A DNA stretch of 64,000 bases from Chloroflexota bacterium (GCA_011525385.1 WTGF01000122.1:62001-126000), one strand, 5' to 3'; counted from the first letter of the stretch, positions 17,713-26,950 are shown. A program made the numbers and translations. The notes: generated by a model from the sequence alone, not told the origin.

Positions 17713-19146
17713 ATGTGGCAGGCATATCATTCCGTCAGCAGGGTCGAGGAAGCCCTCGCTCTGCTTGACCGGCACCGGCAGGAGGCGCGAATTGTCGCCG
17801 GCGGCACCGACCTGATCATCGAGATGGAGCGCGGGCAGCACCCTCAACTCGGGGTCCTGATCGATATCACGCGGGTCAAGGGACTGGAGGATATTTGCTT
17901 GCGCGACGGCATGGTCTGCATGGGACCATTGGCGACGCATAATCATATCCTGGGCAGCGCGCTGATACGCGAGCGCGGTCTGCCGCTGGCGCAAGCCTCC
18001 TGGGAAGTCGGCGCGCCGCAGATACGCAACCGCGCTACTGTCGCCGGCAATCTCATTACCGCTTCGCCCGCCAACGACACCATCACGCCCTTGATCGCCC
18101 TGGGCGCCGAGGTGAGGCTGTCGTCGCTGGATGGCGAACGCTCGGTTGCCCTGGAAGACTTTTACACTGGCTTCCGCCAAACGATTTTGCAACCCAATGA
18201 AATGCTGAGCGCTATTTCATTTCCGGCGCTGGATGATAATCAGCGCGGCCTTTTCTTGAAGCTGGGTTTGCGCCGGGCCCAGGCGATATCAGTGGTTGAC
18301 GCGGCGATCGTCCTTTCGCTCCAAGACGATGGGACAGTCTCTGAGGCGCGCATAGCTCTGGGTAGCGTGGCCGCCACCATCATTCGCGCCCCGGCGGCCG
18401 AGGAATTCCTGGTTGGAAGGCGCTTGACGCCGGAAAACATCGCGGAGGCCGGGCGCCTGGCCGCCGAAACCGCCAGGCCCATTGACGACGTCCGCGGCAG
18501 CGCCGAATATCGCAGCGAAATGGTAAAGGTCCTGGTGGCGCGCGCCCTGAGACAATTGACGCGCGACTCCCTTGACACGGGCTTGCCGAGCGACCCGCCC
18601 ATGCTTTGGGGCAAGGACGAGGCCAAGGTGAAAACAGGATTGCCAGCGCAACTCACGCATCTCCCAGATACCCCGATAGAAAGTACAATCAACGGAGAAT
18701 CGGTGCTGGTCCGCAGCGGACAGCAGAAGTCGCTTCTGCACTGGTTGCGCGACGACGTCAAACTTCCGGGCGCCAAGGAAGGATGCGCCGAAGGCGAATG
18801 CGGCGCCTGCACGGTTTTTCTTGACGATGTTGCCGTCATGTCCTGTATGGTGCATGCGCCAAGAGCGCAGGGCGCCGAGATCGTGACGGTTGAAGGACTG
18901 GCGAAATCGGGAGCGCTGCACCCGATTCAAAGCGCCTTCATTGAAGAAGCGGCGGTCCAATGTGGTTACTGCACGCCGGGCTTTTTGATGGCGGGCGCGA
19001 AATTGCTTGAGGAGATTGCTGAGCCCAGCAGGGATCAGATCAATTACAGTATCAGCGGCAACCTCTGCCGTTGCACCGGCTATTACAAGATCGTCAAGGC
19101 CTTTGAAGAAGCCAGCAAAGCGAAGATGAGACAGGTCGAAGACTAG
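17713..19146 (+). CDS. molybdenum hydroxylase FAD/2Fe-2S fused subunit
   Basis: 477-residue electron-transfer subunit of a xanthine-dehydrogenase-type enzyme. Residues ~1-270 are the FAD domain (VAGGTDLIIEMERG at 28-41, APQIRNRATVAGN, then the CO-dehydrogenase flavoprotein C-terminal domain). Residues ~310-477 carry two 2Fe-2S clusters: EGCAEGECGACTV with a later Cys in VMSCMVH, and QCGYCTPGF plus NLCRCTGYYKI. E. coli XdhB and XdhC are separate, so this is a domain fusion in the order FAD then Fe-S. The ATG at 17713 is chosen because the FAD domain begins there; the open frame upstream overlaps the phosphoesterase gene. It probably pairs with the Mo subunit at 20948, passing electrons from purine oxidation to NAD or another acceptor. 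Confidence 0.9.
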   Translation: MWQAYHSVSRVEEALALLDRHRQEARIVAGGTDLIIEMERGQHPQLGVLIDITRVKGLEDICLRDGMVCMGPLATHNHILGSALIRERGLPLAQASWEVGAPQIRNRATVAGNLITASPANDTITPLIALGAEVRLSSLDGERSVALEDFYTGFRQTILQPNEMLSAISFPALDDNQRGLFLKLGLRRAQAISVVDAAIVLSLQDDGTVSEARIALGSVAATIIRAPAAEEFLVGRRLTPENIAEAGRLAAETARPIDDVRGSAEYRSEMVKVLVARALRQLTRDSLDTGLPSDPPMLWGKDEAKVKTGLPAQLTHLPDTPIESTINGESVLVRSGQQKSLLHWLRDDVKLPGAKEGCAEGECGACTVFLDDVAVMSCMVHAPRAQGAEIVTVEGLAKSGALHPIQSAFIEEAAVQCGYCTPGFLMAGAKLLEEIAEPSRDQINYSISGNLCRCTGYYKIVKAFEEASKAKMRQVED

Positions 19147-19149
19147 CTC

Positions 19150-20904
19150 ATGGACAGACGGGTTCCCAAGACCGGCAGCGAAGAAATTGAACTCTATATG
19201 CGCACCTATTACTCGCTGTTGCGCTCGAGCGATGCGATCAAAATTGAGACTTTGGTCGAGAGCCATATCGCCATGCGGTCTTCCTTGCACGAGTACGCCA
19301 GCGAACCGGAACCCGATGTCTCGGCCTTGATGTATAGCGCCTTGCGCTTGCCCCCCTGCATTGTCCAAGTCGAAGAGGTATTGATCGGGCAGATGGAGCG
19401 CGCCTTTGTGGCGGCTGGTTACAAAAATATCGCGAGTTGGCAGCAAGTCTATGCGCCGGGCCGCCGTCGCCGGACGCACTTCAATGGCGCGCATATCATG
19501 GCAGTTTACATTATAAGCCGCTCCGACATTGATGACCTCGTACCGATTTTGACGGCCTTTCAAATCGAATGGAACAAGCTTCATTACTTGCTGCAAAAGC
19601 AAGAATTGCGCGACTTGCTGAAGGCGCATGCTGACGACAGAACTTTGGCGCCCGCCGACTTTGCGCAATTGGCCGAAGGCTTGTACATGGCGGTCAATGA
19701 TTTGCGCCGGCTGCACTTGCTGTGGAAGGATGATTTTGTCAACAACTTGCTGTGTATGAGTCGAGAGCGCAAAAGCATGAGCTTGCGACTGATATCGGGT
19801 TCGCTGGCGGACTATCGACGCGCCACTGCCTCGTGGTGGAATCATTTGAGCGAAGAGCTGTCGCTCGTTGGCATAGAGCTCGATGAAAGACCGGTTTACT
19901 TCGTATCCAGCAATACGCATTCCTTGATTAACCTGTTGGCCGGCTTCGCCAGGCGTTACGAAGAAAGCCTGATCGGTTATATCGAAAAATTTCAAGAGAA
20001 GTCCTTATTGACCGAATACGAGGACATCAAGCAGAGCTACCACAAGAGTATGGACAACTTTCTGTATTTTGTGTTGCGCCAGTATCTCTCCGAGCGGGGA
20101 AACGAAGCCAAGCGAATATTGCAAGAGGAAGAGAATCGGCTCGGCATCCACCGTGTTCCCAGTCGGCAGGGTTTCGAAATAGAGACCCAGGTAATCGAAT
20201 TGGGCAAGCTGGAAGCGCGCTGGTTTGATCCCCGCTTGGGGCGCGTCGATGACCTCGAGCCGCTGCGCCACAGCAACGCCATCATTATCAATATCGACTA
20301 TCCCTTGGGCATGGCGTCGTACGAATTGCTAAGCCGCATATCCGAAGGCGTCGGGCGCCTGGATGGCGTCTACGTCATGGGCAAGTCGGCCACGCTGAAT
20401 GGACGCATCGGAGATATGATGATCCCCAACGTGATCCACGATGAACATTCGCAGAATACCTATCTTTTCCGCAATTGCTTTACCGCGCGCCACGTCCGCT
20501 CCTATATGCATCATGGCAATATCCTCGACAATCAGAAAGCGGTCACGGTTTTGGGCACGTTTTTGCAGAATCCCCACTATATGAGCGTCTTTTACAAAGA
20601 GGGCTATACCGATATCGAGATGGAAGGCGGTCCCTACCTGTCCGCGGCCTTCGAAGCCTTCCGCCCGCAACGGCATCCCATGAACGAGATTGTCAACCTG
20701 CATTCGGTCAAATTCGATATTGGATTCCTGCATTACGCCTCGGATAAACCGACCAAAGACGGCCAGAATCTCGGCGCCGGCAGTCTCAGCTTTGGCGGCG
20801 TTGAACCGACTTATGCCGCAGCCATCGCCATATTAAGACGTATTTTCTATAACGAGACAGAGAAACTGATCGAAACGACATTCGAGGCCTTGCCGTCGTT
20901 CTAG
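19150..20904 (+). CDS. uncharacterised protein with phosphorylase-like C-terminus
   Basis: 584-residue protein I cannot name with confidence; it may correspond to a Pfam DUF (my recollection suggests DUF6909). Residues 1-370 are helical and unlike anything I recognise. Residues ~375-575 resemble the nucleoside phosphorylase/AMP nucleosidase fold. MGKSATLNGRIGDMMIP (410-426) recalls the GxxGgL...iGD motif, TDIEMEGGPYLSAAFEAF (487-504) the DxE/MEs motif, and YASDKP (529-534) the catalytic SD segment. It starts 4 bases after the Fe-S subunit stop and ends 43 bases before the Mo subunit, inside a molybdenum hydroxylase operon. A role supplying or sensing purine bases is inference. Confidence 0.7.
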   Translation: MDRRVPKTGSEEIELYMRTYYSLLRSSDAIKIETLVESHIAMRSSLHEYASEPEPDVSALMYSALRLPPCIVQVEEVLIGQMERAFVAAGYKNIASWQQVYAPGRRRRTHFNGAHIMAVYIISRSDIDDLVPILTAFQIEWNKLHYLLQKQELRDLLKAHADDRTLAPADFAQLAEGLYMAVNDLRRLHLLWKDDFVNNLLCMSRERKSMSLRLISGSLADYRRATASWWNHLSEELSLVGIELDERPVYFVSSNTHSLINLLAGFARRYEESLIGYIEKFQEKSLLTEYEDIKQSYHKSMDNFLYFVLRQYLSERGNEAKRILQEEENRLGIHRVPSRQGFEIETQVIELGKLEARWFDPRLGRVDDLEPLRHSNAIIINIDYPLGMASYELLSRISEGVGRLDGVYVMGKSATLNGRIGDMMIPNVIHDEHSQNTYLFRNCFTARHVRSYMHHGNILDNQKAVTVLGTFLQNPHYMSVFYKEGYTDIEMEGGPYLSAAFEAFRPQRHPMNEIVNLHSVKFDIGFLHYASDKPTKDGQNLGAGSLSFGGVEPTYAAAIAILRRIFYNETEKLIETTFEALPSF

Positions 20905-20947
20905 ACGGCTTCCATTCGTCGCGAAGCATAGCACAGGGGTTAGACAG

Positions 20948-23173
20948 TTGTCCGCAGAACCAAGCGTCGTAATCAACCAGTCGGTCAAACGTGTTGATGC
21001 CCGGGGCAAGGTCACCGGAGAGACCCGCTATCCCGGCGATATTGATATCGAAGGGCAGTTGTGGATGCGCGTCAAATTCAGTGAGCGCGCTCATGCCCGC
21101 GTTCTGCATGTAGATGCCAGCCCGGCGGAAGCGCTGCCCGGCGTCGTGCGCGTATTCACGAGCCAAGACCTGCCCGTCAACGAATATGGCTTGGTCATCA
21201 AGGATCAACCCGTGCTTTGCGGACCGGGCGGCGATAAGCCCGGAACCGATGTCGTTCGCTGCTACATGGACATGGTGGCGACGGTTGTCGCCGAAACCGA
21301 CGCCATCGCCCGCGAAGCGCTTGACCTGATCGAGGTCACATACGAAGACTTGCCCGCCGTTTTTGATCCGGAAGCGGCTATGGAGAAAAGCGCCCCGCAA
21401 CTGCATCCGGAAAGTCCGGGCAATCTGGTGACGCAGTATCGCATCCGCAGGGGCGACATGGCATCTGGTTGGGCGCGGGCCGATGTCCTGGTCGAGGCGG
21501 AATACGAGACCACCTGGCAAGAACACGCCTATCTGCAGCCGGAGGCGGGACTCTCCTACATCGACGACGAGGACCGGGTGACAGTAGTCGTTGCCGGGCA
21601 ATGGACTCATGAAGATCAGGAACAGATCTATCATGCCCTTGACTTGCCGCCGGACCAGGTGCGCGTGATTTATCCCGCCATTGGCGGCGCCTTTGGCGGC
21701 AGAGAAGATATGACCGTCCAGATCATACTGGCGCTGGCGGCCTGGAAACTGCGCCGACCCGTCAAGATACAGTGGAATCGCGAAGAGTCGATCCTTTATC
21801 ATCATAAGCGTCATCCGATAAAAGTCAGGGCGAAATGGGGCGCCACCAGCGATGGCATATTGACTGCGGCTGCGGCCACGGTAGTTGGAGATGCAGGCGC
21901 CTACAACTATACCTCCAACAAGGTGCTAGGCAATGCGCAGCTTACTGTAACTGGACCTTACGAGATACCCAACGTCCATGTTGATACCTATACCGTCTAC
22001 ACCAATAACATCCCCTCAGGCGCTTTTCGCGGCTTTGGCGCGCCCCAGGCCTTGCTGGCGGCGGAAGGGCAAATGAACCGGCTGGCCGCCGCTCTGAACA
22101 TGGATCCACTCGAGATCCGCATGAAAAACACGATCAGAGAGGGTAGCATCGGCTCGGTGGGGACGCCATTCCCCGCGGGCGTGACAATGCCGCTTGTCTT
22201 TGAGGCCTGCGGGAAAGAATCCTGGTGGCGGAAGCGAGACCAGGGCTGGCAGTTGCGAAAAGCAAGTCCGCCGGCCGACAGCAGTAAGCGGCGCGGCCGG
22301 GGCATCGCCGGTGGATTCAAGAACGTTGGATTCAGCTTCGGTTTCCCCGAGCACTGCTGGGCCGGCCTCGAGATTCAGGGCGAGGGCGAGATCGAGTCGG
22401 TGACGCTCTATCACGCGGGCGCCGATGTCGGGCAAGGCGCTCATACCGCCCTCAGCCAGATGGCGGCGGACGCGGTCGGCGTACCCTTTGACAAAGTGCG
22501 GATTGTCGCTTCGGACACGGCGACTTCGGGTTCATCCGGCAGCGCGTCAGCATCGCGACTTTCGTTTATGTCGGGCAATGCCATTCGTGGCGCGGCCGAA
22601 ATTGCCCTGCGGAAATGGCATGACGAAGAGCGGCCGGCCAAGGGCGAGTACATGTACCATCCGCCGCCGACCACGCCCTTCGATCCCGAGACCGGGGAAT
22701 GCGACCCCAATTTCGCCTATGGCTATGTCGCCGAAGCAGTCGAGGTCGAGGTCGATATCGAAACCGGCCAGGTTCAACTGCTGGAAGTGGTCTGCGCCAA
22801 CGACGTCGGCAAGGTCATCAATCCTCAACAATTGGAGGGTCAGATTGAAGGCGCCATCGTTCAAGCGCAGGGTTACGCCTTGATGGAGTATCTCGTCTCG
22901 CGCGAAGGGGAGATTCTTAATCCTTATTTGTCGACTTATCTCATCCCCACTTCCTTGGATGTACCACCTGTCGTGAAGTCGGTTGTCCTGGAGCATCCCG
23001 ATCCGATTGGTCCCTGGGGGGCGCGCGGCATGGCGGAGATGCCTTTCCTGCCGCTTGCGCCCGCAATCGCCGCGGCCATCTATGACGCAACCGGCGTTTG
23101 GATGGATTCTCAACCCTTTACCGCGCAGAAAGTAGTCAAGGCATTGCGGCAGCAAGGGATCGGTTCTGTTTAA
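20948..23173 (+). CDS. xanthine dehydrogenase-type molybdenum-binding subunit
   Basis: 741-residue catalytic subunit of a molybdopterin hydroxylase of the XdhA/XdhD group, hydroxylating purine or related N-heterocycles. Seen are PAIGGAFGGREDM (about 242-254) and YTSNKVLGNAQLTVTGPYEI. NNIPSGAFRGFGAPQ (about 354-368) carries the conserved Arg, GADVGQGAHTALSQMAADA the cofactor segment, and GPWGARGMAEMPFLPLAPAI the C-terminal catalytic Glu. It starts with TTG at 20948 behind AGGGG. Its YqeC and YgeY neighbours are those of selenium-dependent hydroxylases, but no selenocysteine codon is expected in this subunit. Xanthine or hypoxanthine is the likely substrate from context. Confidence 0.9.
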   Translation: MSAEPSVVINQSVKRVDARGKVTGETRYPGDIDIEGQLWMRVKFSERAHARVLHVDASPAEALPGVVRVFTSQDLPVNEYGLVIKDQPVLCGPGGDKPGTDVVRCYMDMVATVVAETDAIAREALDLIEVTYEDLPAVFDPEAAMEKSAPQLHPESPGNLVTQYRIRRGDMASGWARADVLVEAEYETTWQEHAYLQPEAGLSYIDDEDRVTVVVAGQWTHEDQEQIYHALDLPPDQVRVIYPAIGGAFGGREDMTVQIILALAAWKLRRPVKIQWNREESILYHHKRHPIKVRAKWGATSDGILTAAAATVVGDAGAYNYTSNKVLGNAQLTVTGPYEIPNVHVDTYTVYTNNIPSGAFRGFGAPQALLAAEGQMNRLAAALNMDPLEIRMKNTIREGSIGSVGTPFPAGVTMPLVFEACGKESWWRKRDQGWQLRKASPPADSSKRRGRGIAGGFKNVGFSFGFPEHCWAGLEIQGEGEIESVTLYHAGADVGQGAHTALSQMAADAVGVPFDKVRIVASDTATSGSSGSASASRLSFMSGNAIRGAAEIALRKWHDEERPAKGEYMYHPPPTTPFDPETGECDPNFAYGYVAEAVEVEVDIETGQVQLLEVVCANDVGKVINPQQLEGQIEGAIVQAQGYALMEYLVSREGEILNPYLSTYLIPTSLDVPPVVKSVVLEHPDPIGPWGARGMAEMPFLPLAPAIAAAIYDATGVWMDSQPFTAQKVVKALRQQGIGSV

Positions 23174-23359
23174 GTCTTTGGGCGGTCAGGGCGTCGCCGG
23201 TTGACCTTTCTTCCAGCACTTGTCAGCCCAGCTTCATAATGATTCGCAAGCGAAGCAGGCCGGTTTCGTGTTATGATACTCACGAATCACGCTTGCTGGC
23301 GCATCCTGAAGGCCTATGATGCCCCTTGAACTTGGCGCCGAGCATGATTTGGAGATTTC

Positions 23360-24811
23360 ATGAGACTGTGTCAGGCATTTGATATCTCGCGAGGCGACGT
23401 TGCGGCCTTTGTCGGCGCAGGTGGCAAGACCTCGTTGTTGGTCGGCCTTGGTTACGAGTTGGCGGAGTCCGGCTGGCGGGTGCTGGCAACGGCAACAACG
23501 GAGATTCCGGCTGAACAGTTAAGTCTCTATCCACATGCCATGCGCTACGATAGCGGGGCGGAGGCGATATCTCAGGCTCTGAGCGAATTTCAGTTCGTCT
23601 TTCTTTATGACAAGTCGACCTGGCAAAAGGGAGTCCTGAGCGGGCCCCGGGAGGATTGGGCGCGCGAGTTGCTGGACTCTGTCGATTCCGATGTTTTGCT
23701 GGTAGAGGCGGACAGGTCGGACGGCATGCCCTTCAAGGCGCCCTTTGCAAATGAACCGTGGATCCCTCTCGAGACATCGCTAGTTGTTCCGATCGCATCA
23801 TTGGCGGCGCTGGGGCTGCCGCTTGACGATGAGCACGTATACAATCCAGGGGCGATGGTTGATCAATACGGATTCGTGCAGAACAGTCCGATCAAATCGC
23901 CTTGGCTCGCGCAAGTATTGCGTGATGAAGACCTTGGATTGAAAAACGTGCCGGAGGGGGCGCGCGTGGTGCTTTTCTTGAACAGAACGCCGGAACGTGG
24001 ATACTTGCACGGACGCGCGCGCATGATTGCGCGACTGAGCCTGCAGAACCCGCGCATTCAAGCCGTGGCGATAGGCTCTGTGCGCGGCGCGGAGCCGGTG
24101 CACGAGGTACAACGCGCGGTTGGCGCGATCGTTCTCGCTTCCGGGGAGTCTAACGGAAAACAGCCACCGAGTATGCTTTCGTCAGTGGGGGGCGGAAAGA
24201 CCATACTCGCGCATGTTACTGAGCAGTTGATACGGTCGAGAATCGCTCCTATACGTGTTGCGGCCGGTACTTGGGCGCGTGAAGTCAGAGCGGCGGTCAA
24301 GCCCTTGGGTGTGAAAGTGGTAACTAGCCGAGCGCGAACGGGCGCTCCCGGGCGGACAAATAGGGACAATGGCTCATTCCATACTGAGAATGATCGTCTT
24401 GGGCTACCCCATTTGCTCCACTTGAATGGCGAGGCTTTATCGGCGCTTAAGACTGGTCTGCGCGCAATGCCGGCTCATATCGCCGCCGTTCTCGTGGTGC
24501 CAGGCGATCACCCGCGTTTACAGCCCAAGGTGCTTTATCAGCTCTTGACGTCCTATGCGCGGGGCGCCGAGGATTTACTCGTGCCGAGGTATCAGGCGTC
24601 GCTGGGGCAGCCGGTCCTAATTGGCCGCCGCTATTGGTCCGATATATTGTCATTACCTCGAAAAGGAAGTCTTCACGACTTGTTCGAAGAGTACCGCGAC
24701 AATATCGCCTGTGTTGAAGTTGCTAGCGATACTATCCTTTGTGATGCTCAATTAAGTCGGCCGCAACGCCCGCTAGGGCTGCCAAGGCAGCAGAAAGATC
24801 CTTCGGCTTAA
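23360..24811 (+). CDS. YqeC-MocA fusion: selenium-hydroxylase accessory protein
   Basis: 483-residue two-domain protein. Residues 1-~250 match YqeC, an ATP-binding accessory protein of selenium-dependent molybdenum hydroxylases (AAFVGAGGKTSLLVGLGYEL P-loop-like start, VLATATTEI, LLVEADRSDGMPFKAP). Residues ~270-470 are a MocA/MobA-like nucleotidyltransferase with MLSSVGGGKT, VLVVPGDHPRLQP (about 378-390) and LGQPVLIGRRYW, as in enzymes that mature molybdopterin cytosine dinucleotide. Note that the normal GGxSxRMG start of MocA is degenerate. E. coli encodes YqeC and the MocA-like YgfJ separately. It lies 186 bases after the Mo subunit and ends converging with, and overlapping by 4 bases, the potassium-channel gene. 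Confidence 0.82.
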   Translation: MRLCQAFDISRGDVAAFVGAGGKTSLLVGLGYELAESGWRVLATATTEIPAEQLSLYPHAMRYDSGAEAISQALSEFQFVFLYDKSTWQKGVLSGPREDWARELLDSVDSDVLLVEADRSDGMPFKAPFANEPWIPLETSLVVPIASLAALGLPLDDEHVYNPGAMVDQYGFVQNSPIKSPWLAQVLRDEDLGLKNVPEGARVVLFLNRTPERGYLHGRARMIARLSLQNPRIQAVAIGSVRGAEPVHEVQRAVGAIVLASGESNGKQPPSMLSSVGGGKTILAHVTEQLIRSRIAPIRVAAGTWAREVRAAVKPLGVKVVTSRARTGAPGRTNRDNGSFHTENDRLGLPHLLHLNGEALSALKTGLRAMPAHIAAVLVVPGDHPRLQPKVLYQLLTSYARGAEDLLVPRYQASLGQPVLIGRRYWSDILSLPRKGSLHDLFEEYRDNIACVEVASDTILCDAQLSRPQRPLGLPRQQKDPSA

Positions 24812-26880
24812 CTCCCGTCGTGCTGTTTGATTAATTCGCGAATCATATCTCGTGACCAGGCCCCGCTGGCCTGGACATCTATCTGTACTCTTAAAGTCGC
24901 GGGCCGTTTGTCCTTGTCTCCGGCGGCTTCGGCGCGCATTTCGTCGAAATACTTCATTGGCGTGACGACAATCAGGACTTCGTGCGGCTGCACAACGTAG
25001 GTCGTTGGCGGCGCATAGAAGAAGGCCGTGCTGTTGGCCTGGCGTATGCCGATGACGCCGGCTTGATATCGCAGGGCGAGTCCAAGCGAGCCGATGGTTT
25101 TCCCGATCCAGGGCGAGTCGTCTTCCATGTAGAATTCGGCGGTTTCCAGTCCGGTAATCTCGTTGTACAGGACGTGCTGTAAGAATTCGGCTATTTCCGG
25201 CCGGGTAGTCGAAAGCAATACGAACTGGGCAGCGACATGAAAGGGGCTGACGACGCGATCCGCGCCCGAACGATGCAGTTTTTCAATCATATCATCGGTG
25301 GTGGCGGTCACAGAGATAAGCAAAGACTTGCTGACGCTGCGCGCGGACAATACGGTCAAAACCGCCACCGCCTTGTCTTCAAGCGAAAGCATGAGCGCTT
25401 GCGCGCGTTCGATGCCGGCTTTTTTCAAAACATCTTCTTTAGAAGGGTTGCCTTGAACGACGCGAAAGCCCCGTCCCAGCCATTCTTGCGTGAGCCTGTG
25501 GTCATCGCTCAACAAGACAAATGGCCGTGATGGATCCAGAAAGCGCGCGGCGGTTTCGATAATGTGATCATTGCCGCAGATGATAAAATGCTTCGACATC
25601 GACTCTATAGCCGCGGCGCTTTCATCCAGATTGAGGGTTTCGTCCAAGCGCTTCACCGCGCGGGATTTTGCCAGTCTTTGGAAAGTTGCGAATCGCATAA
25701 CATCGCGTCCGGAGGGGCGGCATTCGCGTTGCAATCGCGGTATCATCAGGCCGGGCGCGACACCGAGCAGGATGTCGTCTTCGTTCAATACGCGGCCGTT
25801 CCCCGGCGTGTGAACAAAGTCGGCGTCGTCGGTTCGAATGCCGACGATGCTTGCGCCGTAGCGCTCGCGCAACTTCAGATCGCTGATGCGCTTCCCGATC
25901 CAGGGCGAATTGTCGCCGAGTTCAAGTTGCGTCACCTGATGATTCGTTTCTTGATCGAACAGGACACTGTTGAAGAAATCATTTACTGCCGGCCTCAATG
26001 TGGCGCTGTTCAAGAATTGCGACGCTACCTCGTAGGGAGCGATCACGATATTGGCGCCGGCGCGTATCATCTTGAGCTTGAGTTCAACGTCTATTGCAGC
26101 CGCGGTCACATAGAGCGTGGGATTGAGGTTGCGAGCGGTGAGGACCGTCAGCAAACCTTCGGTATCCTGATTGAGCATGACCATGATCGCTTGCGCCCGC
26201 GCTATGCCCGCGTCGCGCAGAGAATCGTCATCCGTGGGATCGCCTTCAACCACCAGGATGCCCGCGCTGCGAAGATGTTCGGCGTACTCCGCATCCTCGG
26301 TAACGATGACCAGAAGGTCGAGCAGAGTCGTGTGTTCAGCGAAGTTGTCGACGTAGAAAACGAACAGACCCTGGACGAAGCGGCGCAAACCCAGGAATCT
26401 GCCGCGCCTGACATCGCCGAATAGGCGATCAAAAAAATGCTCTATCGGCTGGTAGGTTGTGTCCTGATGCTGTTTGCGGCGGATCTGCGCGCTTTGCAAG
26501 ACGTATCCGATGGTCTTGTCCACCATTTCGCCGCTGCCGCAAATGATGTACTGGTTGTCGAGTTTGGCGATCTTCTTCGCTGTTGCTGTTCTGCGGCGGC
26601 GCGCGACGGAATCCGCGCTGAACAAGAGCGCAAACGACGAGGACAAGAAAAACGTTAATGAACCAAGCCCGACCAGCACCAGACAAATAGTGAATACTTT
26701 CCCAAGTTCGGTCTCTGCGACAATGTCGCCGTATCCAATTGTGGTAAGGGTGATTATCAAGAGCCAGGCGGCATCCACGAAGGGGAGTTTTTCGATGACC
26801 ATGATGCCGGCAATGCCAATTGGCAAGATGATCAAGAGCAGATTGCGCGCGGCGCGAAACTGCCTGCGAATATCGTTCAA
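24808..26880 (-). CDS. potassium channel with tandem RCK (TrkA) modules
   Basis: 690-residue inner-membrane channel. TM1 is residues ~13-29, the selectivity filter TTIGYGD is at 46-52 and TM2 at ~61-88. The cytoplasmic part has two RCK units, each with a Rossmann-like half and a TrkA-C half (WIGKRISDLKLRERYG and WIGKTIGSLGLALRYQ). Both nucleotide-binding glycine motifs are degenerate (ICGSGEMVD near 112, ICGNDHIIE near 440), and the first Rossmann unit has an insertion of ~40 residues before IVTEDAEYAEHL. A TTG start at 26880 is used, in line with the hydrophobic start LLLIILPIGIAGIM. A good minus-strand promoter lies just upstream. Confidence 0.9.
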   Translation of the reverse strand: MNDIRRQFRAARNLLLIILPIGIAGIMVIEKLPFVDAAWLLIITLTTIGYGDIVAETELGKVFTICLVLVGLGSLTFFLSSSFALLFSADSVARRRRTATAKKIAKLDNQYIICGSGEMVDKTIGYVLQSAQIRRKQHQDTTYQPIEHFFDRLFGDVRRGRFLGLRRFVQGLFVFYVDNFAEHTTLLDLLVIVTEDAEYAEHLRSAGILVVEGDPTDDDSLRDAGIARAQAIMVMLNQDTEGLLTVLTARNLNPTLYVTAAAIDVELKLKMIRAGANIVIAPYEVASQFLNSATLRPAVNDFFNSVLFDQETNHQVTQLELGDNSPWIGKRISDLKLRERYGASIVGIRTDDADFVHTPGNGRVLNEDDILLGVAPGLMIPRLQRECRPSGRDVMRFATFQRLAKSRAVKRLDETLNLDESAAAIESMSKHFIICGNDHIIETAARFLDPSRPFVLLSDDHRLTQEWLGRGFRVVQGNPSKEDVLKKAGIERAQALMLSLEDKAVAVLTVLSARSVSKSLLISVTATTDDMIEKLHRSGADRVVSPFHVAAQFVLLSTTRPEIAEFLQHVLYNEITGLETAEFYMEDDSPWIGKTIGSLGLALRYQAGVIGIRQANSTAFFYAPPTTYVVQPHEVLIVVTPMKYFDEMRAEAAGDKDKRPATLRVQIDVQASGAWSRDMIRELIKQHDGS

Positions 26881-26920
26881 AGGCCTGTCCTCATACCGTC
26901 ATAGCACGCGACTGTCCTCA

Positions 26921-26950
26921 ATTATATCGGAGATAGGCAAGTTGTGTTAA
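26921..26950 (-). promoter_or_regulatory. sigma70-type promoter for the potassium channel
   Basis: On the minus strand TTAACA (26950-26945), an 18-base spacer, then a perfect TATAAT (26926-26921). Transcription would begin near 26914, about 34 bases ahead of the TTG start. Confidence 0.65.

Noticed and set aside
18289..19995. 568-codon minus-strand open frame
   Set aside because: Antisense to the FAD/Fe-S subunit and the next gene; no motif and no plausible promoter.
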